64,000 nt of DNA from DATJGR01 sp963812255 (lineage in GTDB: Bacteria; Pseudomonadota; Gammaproteobacteria; Pseudomonadales; Azotimanducaceae), in contig CAWEUM010000005.1 of assembly GCA_963812255.1 (NCBI GenBank), positions 248,001 to 312,000 on the forward strand, read 5' to 3'. Positions 53,246-62,505 of this stretch are shown piece by piece (within the stretch, counting starts at the first letter, position 1; every line of letters begins with the position of its first letter). The translations under genes and the position numbers were made by a program. The notes below the pieces were generated by a model. That model did no database searches. It worked only from the letters and a program-made list of their open reading frames with translations, and had not been told where the DNA came from.

Positions 53246-53722
53246 TTAGGCGGCGCGTTTGCGGCGCAGGAATCCGAGGCCGAGTAGGCCAGCGCCAAGG
53301 AGTGAAAGCGTTTCCGGCTCGGGAACCCCGATCACCCTGCCATCGATAGCAATATTGCGAATCGTAACGGTAGCGGAGTTTCCGGAAACTCCGAAATTGC
53401 TGGCTGTAAATGCCAAATCGTGGAGCGTACCGATGGCGGAGGACGTATTGATGGATCCTGACAGCCATCCCGTATTGCTTGGCTTGTAGTCGTTAAATTG
53501 CAACGCTCCAAGCAGTGGATTCGTGACAGTTGCATTGATACCCAGCCAAGAGCCACTGACGTAAACGACATCTGAAAACATATAGTCAAAGCTGATCGCG
53601 TTTCCCAACGTAAGCCCAGTCACCGGTTGGGTGCTCGTTGTAGGAATAATGAGATCCGCCGAAGCGTGGGGCGCGGCCGCAACAATCCACATAGCGGTAA
53701 TGACAGCAAGCAGCTTCTTCAT
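53246..53722 (-). CDS. PEP-CTERM sorting-domain protein 2
   Basis: The product has 158 residues from ATG 53722 (GAAGGG upstream). Signal peptide (LLAVITAMWIVAAAPHASA), a mature part with VSGSWLGINATVTNPLLGAL, and the sorting tail VPEPETLSLLGAGLLGLGFL then RRKRAA. Same promoter type, terminator and tail as gene 1, but the mature domain differs. Predicted exosortase substrate, matrix or surface located. Confidence 0.9.
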   Translation of the reverse strand: MKKLLAVITAMWIVAAAPHASADLIIPTTSTQPVTGLTLGNAISFDYMFSDVVYVSGSWLGINATVTNPLLGALQFNDYKPSNTGWLSGSINTSSAIGTLHDLAFTASNFGVSGNSATVTIRNIAIDGRVIGVPEPETLSLLGAGLLGLGFLRRKRAA

Positions 53723-53761
53723 CGATTGATTCCCTTCAAAGCTAGTACGCACGCAATTGGG

Positions 53762-53778
53762 AAGCAAGATTAGAGCCA
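53762..53778 (-). promoter_or_regulatory. Sigma-54 type -24/-12 promoter of PEP-CTERM gene 2
   Basis: TGGCTCTAATCTTGCTT on the minus strand keeps GG-N10-GC and ends TTGCTT as in gene 1; it lies 40 nt before the ATG. Confidence 0.72.
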
Positions 53779-54418
53779 GAAAAACGTCTCCCCAAATCCG
53801 CAACAAAATCAAAACGTTGAAACCATACAATCGCGTCTCGTTCGCGGCTTCGCAGCTAACGTAAAGAAACGCGACACATTGGCGATTCGAAGCGTTTGGA
53901 CGTGTAAATAAATCCGACAGCACCCCGCTGCCGTAGGACGGTTAAGTGAGTCCCACGACCACACAATACAATTGCTACCAACGATAAGTCACTGATTTGT
54001 CGGATTTCCTCTGTTGGTCACTGCGGTGCAGTTTAGGCGTTTGTGACGCCCTACTGTGCCAAAAGTGTGACAAGAGCGGGCTCAGCCCGACGCGCGTGCC
54101 GCTGCGACGGGCGCTACCCGCGTGCACGAGACCTAGCCCGGCCAGCCATCCCGCTGCAATGACAACAGCCACCACTCCCAACGCTTCGAGATCGTGATGA
54201 GCGCTTACAACCTCATTCGCATACGCAATCTGTTACTGGCACCGGATTAGCGTGAAGGAGATGGCAATGCGGCAACGAAACTCTTCAACACCGACCGAAC
54301 AGAGGGGTGGCGCAGTATCGGGAACCGCGTTGGCCAAGACGTTTACCCATCAATTTCTCGGTGATGAACCTCTGATCCGAGAAAATGTCCAGTCATCTGC
54401 GCGTTTTTCAGCAGCCTG
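53779..54418. other. Spacer before the integrase relic
   Basis: No assignable gene. A 51-codon frame at 54267-54422 has a good RBS (AAGGAG) but no recognisable product and runs into the integrase relic. Confidence 0.4.
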
Positions 54419-54562
54419 TTAGGGCACACGAAGGCAGTGTTCTTCAGCACGTATGCGCGTTGGATCGAAAGCGATGGTGATCGGCATCAACTCGATCTCG
54501 CGGTCGGGCAAAAACGTGCCCGCAGTGTGCCCGCTTCCAGCACCGAGATCGTAAGTGCTTGA
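54419..54562 (+). pseudogene. C-terminal relic of a tRNA-Asp-specific integrase
   Basis: The frame reads LGHTKAVFFSTYARWIESDG, with the LGH motif and catalytic Tyr of tyrosine recombinases, and ends at TGA 54560. It closely parallels QLGHTLAVFYSTYASWITTD at 9610-10128. It stops 16 bp before the 3' end of tRNA-Asp, as expected for an integrase next to its att site. Everything upstream of LGH is missing. Confidence 0.8.
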
Positions 54563-54578
54563 TCTAACGACTTGGAAA

Positions 54579-54655
54579 TGGCGGAGCGGACGGGACTCGA
54601 ACCCGCGACCCCCGGCGTGACAGGCCGGTATTCTAACCAACTGAACTACCGCTCC
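54579..54655 (-). tRNA. tRNA-Asp (GTC), with encoded CCA
   Basis: 77 nt reading GGAGCGGTAGTTCAGTTGGT at the 5' end, anticodon GTC within CCTGTCACG, T-arm GGTTCGAGTCCC and a genomic CCA. Cloverleaf pairs are intact. Its 3' end is the integration target for the elements to its left. Confidence 0.96.
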
Positions 54656-54690
54656 GAAACCAGGAACCAAGCCTGCGGCGCAGATCTACT

Positions 54691-54766
54691 TGGTGGGTGT
54701 TGCAGGGGTCGAACCTGCGACCTACGGCTTGTAAGGCCGCCGCTCTACCAACTGAGCTAAACACCC
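54691..54766 (-). tRNA. tRNA-Val (TAC), with encoded CCA
   Basis: 76 nt beginning GGGTGTTTAGCTCAGTTGGT with anticodon TAC in CCTTACAAG, T-arm GGTTCGACCCC and CCA. Lies 35 bp upstream of tRNA-Asp on the same strand, so both are probably one transcript. Confidence 0.96.
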
Positions 54767-54902
54767 GGAAAAACCGCGAGCGGCGTATGTTACTGGCTCG
54801 AATGGGGGTGTCAATCAGCGGAGACCGCAGTAACGCTGTGTTCGGTCGGCGTGATATGAAGGCGCGCGTCGGTTACTTTTGCCATGTCGAATGTCCGGAT
54901 TG

Positions 54903-57446
54903 ATGAGCATGAGCGCGTTTGCCGACACGGTGTCGATCCGCCGTCCCGCATTGCGTTGGTTGCTGCCTGCCGCAATTTCCTTGCCGGCGACATTGATCAG
55001 TTGGATCCTCAACGAGGGCTTGCGCCTGGAAGTCGGCGTCGCGATGGCGGCGCTGATGCTGTTCGGATGGCGGGGTTTCGCTGCCGCCGCTGCCGCGACA
55101 TTGATCGTCGATACCGTGATGGCACCGAACCTGGCGGTTGCGCTGTCTCTCGCACTCGCGACCGGAGTCGCCGGGGCCATATGCGGCCTTGCGCTGCAAC
55201 GCGCCCGCGCAACGACGCCAGACAGTATCGAGCCGCGTTACGCCTGGCTGCTGCTGCTGGCAACCGGCGCTGCCGCGGCGACGGGCGTCATCGTGGCTCT
55301 GCCGTTCGCCAGCGCGATCGCGGGGCCAACCTCTCTATTTCCCGGTATGTGGGCAGGTGCGTTGCTCAGTGGTCCCCTGTTGATGGAATCCTGCACCGAA
55401 CATCCTGATCGGCGCATGCAACTTGCGCTGACGCTCGCGTTGGTCACCGTCATCCTTGCCTCCGCCATTCCCATTTTCGGCGCGCCGAGCGCCGCATTGC
55501 TCGCATCCGCCGTCGCCGTTGCAATCGTGCCACTGGTCCTCGCAGTCGGCTTGGCAGATCGTCAGGCGCTGCAGCTGCGCGAAGCCCAAGCTGCGGGTCA
55601 GAGCGTGTTCGATACGATGATGCGCTTCATCCCGGTTGGGATCTTCCGCGTCGGCCTCGATAGCCGCCTGCGCTATGCGAATCCGATATTCCAAACATTG
55701 ACGGGGCTGCCGAACGAATCGCTGCGCGGTTGGCTCGATTCCGTTCACGCTGTCGACCGTGACCGTGTTGCGCAGGCATGGGGCACCTTCGAATACAGCA
55801 CCGGTATGTTCGACGAGACATTCCGAGTGGGTGCAGCGGGTGGCCGATGGATCTCGGTACGCATCGCGCCCGAATACGAGGACGGCGAGAAGATCGGCTA
55901 TATCGGTACGATCAGCGACGTCACCATCCAGCGTATGTCCGAAGAAGCGCGCAATCGGTCCGACGCTCAGGCGCGCGCCGTCGTCGACAACGCCGTCGAT
56001 GCAATCGCGACGATCAACTTCAACGGCGTCGTGTTGTCGTTCAACCGAGCCGCGACACGCATGTTGGGTTACGCCCCCGAGGAGGTCATCGGTCGCAGCA
56101 TCAGCATGCTGTTGCCGGACGAGCACAGCCGGCACCACGACACCTACCTCGCCCGCCACCTCGCCACACCGCAAGCACGCATTCTGGGTGTCGGCCGCGA
56201 ACTGGAGGCGCTGCGCAAAGACGGATCCATCGTTCCGATTCACCTGGCCATCAGCGAAGTCATCGTAGAGGGCCAGCACACATTCACCTGGATCATGCGC
56301 GACATCTCCCTGGAACGCGCAGATAAGGAAGAAATCCGCCGTCAGAACGAGCGCCTCAGCGTCACCGTCAGGAACGCGCCGATGGGTATCGTCACGTATC
56401 GCTTCGGCGAGACTTTCGCCTCCACCAATCGGGCTTTCGAGTGGATGATCGGCTACTCGAACGAAGAGCTACGCGCGCTCGACCTGGCGACACTGACGCA
56501 CGCGGACGATCGCGATGAATTGAAACGATTGACCGACGACGCACGCCAGGGTCGCATCGAGCAGTTTTCCGTCCGGCTGCGGCTGCTGACGCGCGACGGC
56601 GCATCGGTTCACGTTGTCACTCATAGCGCGATCACACACGATCAGCACGGCACGCCGGACCTGATCATCGCGCAGGTCGAAGATCTCACCGCGGAGATGC
56701 AGGCCAAGGAAGCCGAACGCATCCACCAGGACCGCCTCACCCACGTTGCGCGCCTCAGCACGCTCGGTGAAATGACGGCCGGCATCGCGCACGAGATCAA
56801 TCAACCCTTGACCGCGATCGCGATGTACGCGCGGTCGAGCGTTCGCATGCTCGAAGCGGGCACGCCGAAACCCGAACGGCTGCAGGAGGCCCTCGAAAAA
56901 CTCTCGGCGCAATCGTTGCGGGCAGGCGCCGTCATCGACCGGGTGCAGCGCCTCGTTCGCAAACAGGAAAGCAAATTTGAGACCGTGCGTGTCAACGATC
57001 TGATCTCCGACATTCTGCGTTTGGCGGAGAGCGATGCGCGCGTGAACGATACCCAGATCTCGCTCGACCTTGCAGCCGATCTGCCCACGGTCGACGCCGA
57101 TCCCATCCAGATACAACAGGTTCTGCTGAACCTGATTCGCAATGGCATCGATGCAATGCGAGAAATCGGCTGCCGCCACGGAAACCGCGTCGAGATCTCG
57201 ACGCGCGCCGTCGACGATCTCGTCGAGGTCTCGGTATCGGACCTCGGCTGCGGAGTCGGCGCCGAGTTGACCGAGACGATCTTCACGCCGTTCGCGACGA
57301 CCAAGCCCAACGGCATGGGAATCGGTTTGACGATGTGCCGCTCGATCATCCGCGCGCACGGCGGCCAGTTGAATTACTGGAACAACCCCGATCACGGAGC
57401 AACGTTCTGCTTCCAGCTACCCACGGAATCCTCGCATGAAGTTTGA
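54903..57446 (+). CDS. Multi-PAS membrane sensor histidine kinase (FixL/MASE1-like)
   Basis: The product has about 847 residues from ATG 54903 (start uncertain; no strong RBS). The N-terminal about 230 residues form several helices like a MASE1 sensor. Three PAS regions follow (FDTMMRFIPVGIFRVGLDSR, DAIATINFNGVVLSFNRAAT, NAPMGIVTYRFGETFASTNR). The kinase has the H-box GIAHEINQPLTAIAMYARSS, N-box LLNLIRNGIDAM and G-boxes. The second PAS resembles the FixL-type domain; heme binding is not certain. It phosphorylates the regulator encoded 11 bp in overlap downstream. Confidence 0.9.
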   Translation: MSMSAFADTVSIRRPALRWLLPAAISLPATLISWILNEGLRLEVGVAMAALMLFGWRGFAAAAAATLIVDTVMAPNLAVALSLALATGVAGAICGLALQRARATTPDSIEPRYAWLLLLATGAAAATGVIVALPFASAIAGPTSLFPGMWAGALLSGPLLMESCTEHPDRRMQLALTLALVTVILASAIPIFGAPSAALLASAVAVAIVPLVLAVGLADRQALQLREAQAAGQSVFDTMMRFIPVGIFRVGLDSRLRYANPIFQTLTGLPNESLRGWLDSVHAVDRDRVAQAWGTFEYSTGMFDETFRVGAAGGRWISVRIAPEYEDGEKIGYIGTISDVTIQRMSEEARNRSDAQARAVVDNAVDAIATINFNGVVLSFNRAATRMLGYAPEEVIGRSISMLLPDEHSRHHDTYLARHLATPQARILGVGRELEALRKDGSIVPIHLAISEVIVEGQHTFTWIMRDISLERADKEEIRRQNERLSVTVRNAPMGIVTYRFGETFASTNRAFEWMIGYSNEELRALDLATLTHADDRDELKRLTDDARQGRIEQFSVRLRLLTRDGASVHVVTHSAITHDQHGTPDLIIAQVEDLTAEMQAKEAERIHQDRLTHVARLSTLGEMTAGIAHEINQPLTAIAMYARSSVRMLEAGTPKPERLQEALEKLSAQSLRAGAVIDRVQRLVRKQESKFETVRVNDLISDILRLAESDARVNDTQISLDLAADLPTVDADPIQIQQVLLNLIRNGIDAMREIGCRHGNRVEISTRAVDDLVEVSVSDLGCGVGAELTETIFTPFATTKPNGMGIGLTMCRSIIRAHGGQLNYWNNPDHGATFCFQLPTESSHEV

Positions 57447-58059
57447 CCAACCCACTGTCTATGTCATCGACGACGACGAGGCTGTCCGCGATTCCATCAG
57501 CATGTTGCTCGATACTGAGAACGTGGAGCACGTCGTGTACGCGTCCGCAATCGACTTTCTGAACGCCTACGACGACTCGATGTGCGGCTGCCTCGTCCTC
57601 GACATACGCATGCCGGGGATGACCGGCCTCGAACTGCAGGACACGCTGAATCAACGCAGTGCATCGCTGCCCATCATTTTCATCACCGGGCACGGAGATA
57701 TTCCGATGGCGGTCGAAGCCATGCGGCGCGGCGCGGTCGACTTCCTGCGCAAACCGTTTGGCGAAGACGATCTGTTACAGCGCGTGAACGAAGCATTGGC
57801 ACAAGCAGCGGTCGGGCGCGAAGAACGCGATGCGCATGATGCCGCGCAGGAACATTTCGATTCGCTGTCGCCACGCGAAAAGGAAGTGTTCGAGCGCGTT
57901 GCAGCCGGGCAAGCCAACAAATTCGTTGCGATCGAACTGGGGATCAGCGAACGCACCGTCGAAATCCATCGCGCACAGGTGATGCGGAAGATGGGCGCGC
58001 GGTCGCTGGCGCAACTCGTGCGCATGAAGATCAATCTGGATTCGGAGACAATGCGCTGA
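57436..58059 (+). CDS. FixJ-type response regulator
   Basis: The product has 207 residues: receiver domain (YVIDDDEAVRDSISMLL, phospho-Asp in LVLDIRMPGMTGLELQ, FITGHGDIPMAVEAMRRGAV, KPF) and C-terminal LuxR HTH (LSPREKEVFERVAAGQANKF, ISERTVEIHRAQVMRKMGAR). Overlaps the sensor gene by 11 bp, so the pair is co-translated. Confidence 0.94.
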   Translation: MKFDQPTVYVIDDDEAVRDSISMLLDTENVEHVVYASAIDFLNAYDDSMCGCLVLDIRMPGMTGLELQDTLNQRSASLPIIFITGHGDIPMAVEAMRRGAVDFLRKPFGEDDLLQRVNEALAQAAVGREERDAHDAAQEHFDSLSPREKEVFERVAAGQANKFVAIELGISERTVEIHRAQVMRKMGARSLAQLVRMKINLDSETMR

Positions 58060-58105
58060 CGCAGCGCGCAGCACCACCCCATCACCTTCGGCCGAGAGGT
58101 TCAAC

Positions 58106-58921
58106 ATGGCGGGCGCCAACGCGTTGCAGGGATACGATCAATTCGAGTTCAACGACACGCGCTGGACGCGAACCGTCTACCGACGCGGCGTCGGGCCGGC
58201 AGTCGTCGTGATCCACGAAATGCCGGGGCTGCATCCGCTGGTGATCCGATTTGCCGATCGCATCGCCGCAGCGGGCATGACGGCGGTGCTGCCGAGCCTG
58301 TTCGGTTCTCCGGGCAAGACCGTGTCGATGGGTTATGCCGCAGCCGAGATGATCAAGGGCATTTGCATCCGGCGCGAGTTCAGCGTCTGGGCGACAGATC
58401 GTTCGAGCCCGATCGTCGATTGGTTGCGCGCCCTGTCGCGCGAGATGCATACGCAGTGCGGCGGCAACGGTGTCGGTGCCATCGGGATGTGCTTCACCGG
58501 CAATTTCGCGCTCGCGATGATGACCGAGCCTGCCGTCATCGCGCCGGTGTTGTCGCAACCGTCATTGCCATTGGCCGGTGGTCCTGGCGGCGCCAGACGC
58601 CGCGCCGCAATCGGCGTGTCGGACGCAGAGATTGCCTGCGCGAAACAACGCTTTACCGATGAGAATCTGTCGATGATCGGATTACGTTTTTATGGCGATT
58701 CGTTCGTCCCCGACGAGCGTTTCGACACGTTGAAGCGCACTTTCGGTGAACACTTCGAAGCGATCGAACTGGACCCGAAGGACGCACAGTCTAACACCGG
58801 TATGGCGCCGCACTCGGTGCTGACCATGCACCTGCGCGACGACGACCCGGCGGGGCCGACCAAGCGGGCGGAACAACGCGTGATCGCGTTCTTTCGTCAA
58901 CGTCTCGGCGTGGGTAGCTAA
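58106..58921 (+). CDS. Dienelactone hydrolase family protein
   Basis: The product has 271 residues. VVVIHEMPGLHPLVIRFADR near the N-terminus, nucleophile Cys in AIGMCFTGNFALAM, and C-terminal MAPHSVLTMHL with the His complete a DLH-type alpha/beta hydrolase triad (Asp candidate in GDSFVPDERF). Acts in the cytosol on lactones or esters. It follows FixJ by 46 bp, possibly co-transcribed. Confidence 0.88.
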   Translation: MAGANALQGYDQFEFNDTRWTRTVYRRGVGPAVVVIHEMPGLHPLVIRFADRIAAAGMTAVLPSLFGSPGKTVSMGYAAAEMIKGICIRREFSVWATDRSSPIVDWLRALSREMHTQCGGNGVGAIGMCFTGNFALAMMTEPAVIAPVLSQPSLPLAGGPGGARRRAAIGVSDAEIACAKQRFTDENLSMIGLRFYGDSFVPDERFDTLKRTFGEHFEAIELDPKDAQSNTGMAPHSVLTMHLRDDDPAGPTKRAEQRVIAFFRQRLGVGS

Positions 58922-58935
58922 CGGCGCTTTGCCGC

Positions 58936-59595
58936 TCACTCGATCACGGGCCTGGTCTTGACGAACGCACGCCCCGCTCTGACGAACCGAATCGGCATCG
59001 GCTGACCCGCCGGCAGGCGCAGCCAGTCCCATCGCGTCAGACGATTTCCGAGCACGTCCGCCTCACCCGACAACATCAGTATCTCCCGCGGTGCCGCGGC
59101 GGCGCCAAACGAATGGTCCGCATCGGCGCCGCCATCGATCAATGTGACTTCCTCGATTCCGAATCGATGCAACGGATGCGACTGTATTGATCCGTCAGAC
59201 GAGTCCGCTCGAAATCGAGTGGTATCGATTACGACCGATTCCCGATCGTCCACTTGGAACTGGCGCAGTTTGACGAACAGCGTGCAGCCGGCATCGGAAC
59301 GCGGCGCATGCCGACTACCGGGCGGGTTTCGCACATAAGATCCCTGCGGATAGGTTCGATGCTCGTCGGCAAAGATGCCGTCCAGAACTAGAAACTCTTC
59401 GCCGCGCTCGTGCAGATGCCCGGCGAATCGCGAATGCGGCCGGTAGCGCACGATGCTGGTTGCCACCGCAACCTCATCGCCGATCCGGTCGAGCATCACA
59501 CGATCGACACCGGCCTCGGGAGACGCGATCCATTCGTGCGTCTGCGCGCGGACTACGACCGCGGTTTCGAAATCGGCGCGAACGCGAAGCGCCAT
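58936..59595 (-). CDS. ChrR-like cupin protein
   Basis: The product has about 219 residues. A cupin core, YRPHSRFAGHLHERGEEFLV followed by DGIFADEHRTYPQGSYVRNP, gives metal-binding His/Glu; a second, weaker cupin half follows (EILMLSGEADVLGNRLTRWD). ChrR cupins bind zinc or other metals as anti-sigma factors or sensors, but the N-terminal ASD domain is missing here. Possible dioxygenase or sensor. Confidence 0.8.
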   Translation of the reverse strand: MALRVRADFETAVVVRAQTHEWIASPEAGVDRVMLDRIGDEVAVATSIVRYRPHSRFAGHLHERGEEFLVLDGIFADEHRTYPQGSYVRNPPGSRHAPRSDAGCTLFVKLRQFQVDDRESVVIDTTRFRADSSDGSIQSHPLHRFGIEEVTLIDGGADADHSFGAAAAPREILMLSGEADVLGNRLTRWDWLRLPAGQPMPIRFVRAGRAFVKTRPVIE

Positions 59596-59626
59596 CACGC
59601 CGCCCTCTTCTGTTGGATCCGGACGG

Positions 59627-60067
59627 CTACTTGATGCGAACGGTCAACACGTCGCACGGGCAGCCGTGCAGGACACCGGTTGCAGTCGACCCGAGCAACA
59701 AACCGAGGCCGTGCCGGCCGTGGGTACCCATTACGATGAGATCGACATCCAGTTCAGCCGCCATTTCGCGGATCTCGTGTGCCGGATTGCCGCGCCCGAC
59801 ATAGGTGCGATTCGCCGGGATGCCGAGCACCTTCGCGTATTCCGCGATCCGCTGCTGAGCCTGGCGCACCGCGTCCGCTTCGATCATCGCCGCGTCCGAA
59901 GACAGCGCGGCGACGTCGAAGCCCGAGTACACCTGATTGATCGGTTTGACGACCACGATCAGCGACAACTTGGCACCGTTTTGCTGTGTCGTTTCGCGCG
60001 CCTGATCCAGCACCTGTTGCGCTTCGTCCGTCAAATCGATCGCGGCGAGAATCTTCGTGTAAGCCAT
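59627..60067 (-). CDS. Universal stress protein UspA family
   Basis: The product has 146 residues from ATG 60067 (GGAGGC upstream). ILAAIDLTDEAQQVLDQA at the N-terminus and VMGTHGRHGLGLLLGSTATG near the C-terminus, the ATP-binding G-2x-G-9x-G(S/T) motif. Cytosolic stress protein. Divergent from the RraA-like gene over 124 bp. Confidence 0.93.
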   Translation of the reverse strand: MAYTKILAAIDLTDEAQQVLDQARETTQQNGAKLSLIVVVKPINQVYSGFDVAALSSDAAMIEADAVRQAQQRIAEYAKVLGIPANRTYVGRGNPAHEIREMAAELDVDLIVMGTHGRHGLGLLLGSTATGVLHGCPCDVLTVRIK

Positions 60068-60191
60068 GCGTGCCTCCAGCACCAACGTCGAACAACAATA
60101 CGGCTTCGCACATCAAATACAACCGGTCACGTTTGCCCGCCGCGATGATTTTCGCGACCATGGCGTCCCGCATACCCGTGGAGAGCGAATC

Positions 60192-60896
60192 GTGCCCGAC
60201 CTGACCGCATCGCTGATTGAATCCTTACGCGGTCTCGACACGCCGACCGTCTGCAATGCGCTGGAGTTGTTGGCGCCGCGGCGGCGCGGTTGGGGCTTCA
60301 CGGTCGAGCCGTTGGTGTGCGTGCGTCCGGCGCTGCCGAGCGTCGTTGCGGTGGCTCGCACCGCAACCATCCGCGCCGCGCATCCGACGGACCTCGATGG
60401 CAACGCCGCACGCGATTTGAATGACGCGTATTACGCCTATATCGACACCGGGCCGCGTCCCAGCGTCGTAGTAACTCAGGACCTCGATGCGCCGCACGCC
60501 GGCTACGGTGCATTCTGGGGTGAGGTCAACACTCATGTACATCGCGGTCTCGGGTGCCAAGGCGTCATCACGGACGGCAGCGTTCGCGATCTGCCCGATT
60601 GCGCAGAGGGTTTTCAATTGCTCGCCGGGCGCGTCGGCCCATCGCACGCGTTCGTTCACGTGGTCGATTTCGGCAAGCCCGTCAGCGTGGCCGGTATGCG
60701 CGTGCGCGACGGCGACCTGATCCATGCCGATCAACACGGCGCCGTTGTGATTCCCTGGGATGTCGCCGAGCGTGTGCGCGATGCGGCCGGGCAGATCGCG
60801 CGACGCGAGCGGATCATCATCGAGGCCTCCAAGGAGCCCGGCTTCGACTCGAACCGGCTGCGCAAAGCCTGGGGAGATGCAGCGGAGATTCACTGA
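60192..60896 (+). CDS. RraA-like / HMG aldolase family protein
   Basis: The product has 234 residues from GTG 60192, following GAGAGCGAAT. The motif GCQGVITDGSVRD and the C-terminal HADQHGAVVIPWDVAERV are typical of the RraA/4-hydroxy-4-methyl-2-oxoglutarate aldolase fold. The Asp/Arg needed for a metal-dependent aldolase are present (DGSVRD). It may cleave an aromatic-degradation keto acid; the RNase-E-inhibitor role is less likely at this length. Confidence 0.82.
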   Translation: MPDLTASLIESLRGLDTPTVCNALELLAPRRRGWGFTVEPLVCVRPALPSVVAVARTATIRAAHPTDLDGNAARDLNDAYYAYIDTGPRPSVVVTQDLDAPHAGYGAFWGEVNTHVHRGLGCQGVITDGSVRDLPDCAEGFQLLAGRVGPSHAFVHVVDFGKPVSVAGMRVRDGDLIHADQHGAVVIPWDVAERVRDAAGQIARRERIIIEASKEPGFDSNRLRKAWGDAAEIH

Positions 60897-60974
60897 TCCA
60901 GCGCCGTTGACCCCGTTTCGTCGATCCTCTAACGTGCGCGCCGCACGTAACCGTGCGATCAATCTGGAGGTGAG

Positions 60975-62027
60975 ATGGATACTTCGACTCAGCGTCGATG
61001 GGCCGCGCTTTGCGCCGCGTGCCTGAGCCTTGCACTCATCGCGTTTGCGCACGCCGATACCATCACGACGACCGACGGTGCCCGCCTGACGGGAATCATC
61101 AACAAGATCACGCCGAAATCGGTGGAGCTGAAGACGACCTATGCCGGTACGCTGACAGTGGCGATGGACCAGATTGCGTCGCTCGATACCGACACGCCGC
61201 TGACAACGCAACTCACCGACAGCACGACGGTCACCGGCACGACGGTGCTCGACACCGATAAGACGCTGCATGTCACCAGCGACTCCCTCACCTCGTCGGC
61301 AGCGCTGGATCAGCTGCAAGCGTCCTGGCTGCCGGATGCGACACCGCCCCAGGAATCGCTGTTCGACACGCGCCACTGGGTCTATCAACTCGGTGCCGAC
61401 CTCAGTGGCAAGAGCGGCAACTCGGACGATCAGACGACCAATATCGTCGGCGACATGACGCTCGTCAGCAAGGTCGACGAGCTGCGCTTCTACGGTTCGT
61501 ACGACACCGCACAGCAGGACGGTGACAAAACTTCCGATGAGACCATCGGAGGCACATCGTACACGGCATTCATGTACGACCCCTGGGGCTGGTACGTCCG
61601 TGGCGAATTGGAGAAGGACAAGTTCGAAGGCATCGATCTGCGGACAACTCTGGGTCTTGGCGGTGCGTATCGGGCCGTCAATAGCGATGTACATACGCTG
61701 AGTTTCAGGCTCGGCCTGGGCTATCGCCACGAGTCGTACGACAACAACGTAGAGAGCGATGGCTCGGCGACGCTCGACAGCGGACTCAATCATCACTGGG
61801 TCATCAAGCCGTGGCTGACGATGGACAACCTGCTCTCATATGCGCCCGCACTCGACCACTTCAGCAACTATCTCTTGATCCACGATTCGGCATTGATCAT
61901 GCCGATCGGTGCCAGCAAATGGACGTTGCGTCTCGGCCTGCAAAACGACTACAACAGCCAGCCAGCGCCGGGCCGCGACGAGCTCGACACGACCTGGTAT
62001 ACGCGGGTGCTGGTGCGTCTCGAATAG
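60975..62027 (+). CDS. DUF481 outer-membrane beta-barrel protein
   Basis: The product has 350 residues with GGAGG upstream. Signal peptide (LCAACLSLALIAFAHA), a small N-terminal domain (DTITTTDGARLTGIINKITP), then DUF481 barrel strands (DELRFYGSYDTAQQDGDKTS, YVRGELEKDKFEGIDLRTTL) ending in Glu. Likely 12-14 strand porin-like barrel of unknown role. Confidence 0.9.
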   Translation: MDTSTQRRWAALCAACLSLALIAFAHADTITTTDGARLTGIINKITPKSVELKTTYAGTLTVAMDQIASLDTDTPLTTQLTDSTTVTGTTVLDTDKTLHVTSDSLTSSAALDQLQASWLPDATPPQESLFDTRHWVYQLGADLSGKSGNSDDQTTNIVGDMTLVSKVDELRFYGSYDTAQQDGDKTSDETIGGTSYTAFMYDPWGWYVRGELEKDKFEGIDLRTTLGLGGAYRAVNSDVHTLSFRLGLGYRHESYDNNVESDGSATLDSGLNHHWVIKPWLTMDNLLSYAPALDHFSNYLLIHDSALIMPIGASKWTLRLGLQNDYNSQPAPGRDELDTTWYTRVLVRLE

Positions 62028-62034
62028 CGAATGC

Positions 62035-62505
62035 CTACGCCTGTTTCGGTATTACCTGCTCACGATCGAGTGCGATGAATTTGGTCCACACCTGGTCCAT
62101 TTCAGGTTGCCAACGATCCAAGACAGGGGAGCGGGCTGCGGCGTCGTCGAGTCCGCGCACGTGCTTCAAATAGAGATACATGAATGCTGACACACGCGCG
62201 TTGACGACGCAGTGCACCCACACTTTGTTTCCCCGAAGCGCTTGCATCGTGCCGAAAAAGGTATGCAGGTCTTCGATCGTCGGTTGCGTGAACTCAACCG
62301 GGATATGGACATAGCTCATGCCCAGACCCGTGACCACACTCCCCTCGTCGGCGATCGCACGTTCAGACGTCGGCAGCGCGAGGTTAACCACGGCGCGATA
62401 GCCGTGCCGCGCGATCAGTTCGAACTGGTCTCGTTTCGGCTGGCCCGACGTTCCGACGTCGTCGGTAAGCTGAACAAAGTTCTTGATGTCGCTGAGATCA
62501 CTCAT
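62035..62505 (-). CDS. DSP/beta-lactamase-hydrolase-like protein phosphatase
   Basis: The product has 156 residues from ATG 62505 (GAGGAG upstream; a GTG lies 9 nt earlier). FVQLTDDVGTSGQPKRDQFE at the N-terminus and WVHCVVNARVSAFMYLY form a DUF442-like phosphatase with a Cys-x4-Arg loop. It overlaps the TMEM175-like gene by 8 bp. Substrate unknown. Confidence 0.82.
   Translation of the reverse strand: MSDLSDIKNFVQLTDDVGTSGQPKRDQFELIARHGYRAVVNLALPTSERAIADEGSVVTGLGMSYVHIPVEFTQPTIEDLHTFFGTMQALRGNKVWVHCVVNARVSAFMYLYLKHVRGLDDAAARSPVLDRWQPEMDQVWTKFIALDREQVIPKQA

Noticed and set aside
54572..54760. Open frames across 54.57-54.76 kb
   Set aside because: They are translations of the tRNA-Asp and tRNA-Val genes.
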